From Mariniphaga sp. (lineage in GTDB: Bacteria > Bacteroidota > Bacteroidia > Bacteroidales > Prolixibacteraceae), in NCBI GenBank assembly GCA_013203525.1, contig JABMQB010000652.1, positions 1 through 6,164 on the forward strand: DNA of 6,164 nucleotides, read 5' to 3'. A model generated the notes under the pieces. That model was not told where the DNA came from. It saw only the letters and a list, made by a program, of their open reading frames with translations, and did not search any database. Shown here piece after piece: positions 6,154-6,164 of the stretch. How positions within the stretch are numbered: position 1 is the stretch's first letter; each line of letters begins with the position of its first letter. The position numbers and the translations under genes are program-made.

Positions 6154-6164
6154 GTGTTTATACA

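Overview
This 6.2 kb window looks like chromosomal core sequence from a member of the Bacteroidetes (Bacteroidota). Four things point that way. The base composition is AT-rich, and starts generally lack Shine-Dalgarno sequences. A textbook Bacteroidetes promoter (TTTG, 19 bases, TATTTTTG) lies ahead of rpmH. The MeaB GTPase has an N-terminal extension that I recall as typical of Bacteroidetes homologues. A secreted DUF1573 protein of the kind abundant in the phylum is also present. I see no insertion sequence, phage gene, CRISPR array, tRNA or rRNA. The species cannot be named from this sequence.

Layout, left to right. Bases 2-76 hold what is probably the last 24 codons of a membrane protein. 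A secreted glycerophosphodiester phosphodiesterase (179-952, +) follows and converges on meaB (about 964-2064, -), with only 11 bases between them. A terminator hairpin for the + strand gene appears to lie inside the 3' end of meaB. Upstream of meaB, on the same strand, is a three-domain DUF1573 protein (2201-3292, -). Its terminator hairpin and the probable meaB promoter share a T-tract near 2143-2150. A 171-base divergent intergenic region (3293-3463) carries repeated TTTGTTAAT motifs. It separates the DUF1573 gene from a rightward cluster: an OmpR-class sensor histidine kinase (3464-4765), its response regulator (4752-5465, overlapping by 14 bases) and a half-size TauE/SafE-type membrane protein (5478-5846). 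The window closes with rpmH for ribosomal protein L34 (5943-6101, +), with its own promoter and a strong terminator.

How the genes may work together. The kinase and regulator are clearly a cognate pair and are probably co-transcribed with the TauE/SafE-like protein, which suggests that its transport function is part of the response or of signal handling. The DUF1573 gene is transcribed divergently from the kinase across a region with possible regulator sites, so it is a candidate target; this is inference. GDPD (phosphodiester scavenging), MeaB (chaperone for B12-dependent acyl-CoA mutase) and L34 look like unrelated housekeeping neighbours. I found no convincing novel system. The most interesting points are the half-size transporter tied to a two-component system, the repeats in the divergent region, and the compact terminator/promoter and terminator/coding overlaps.
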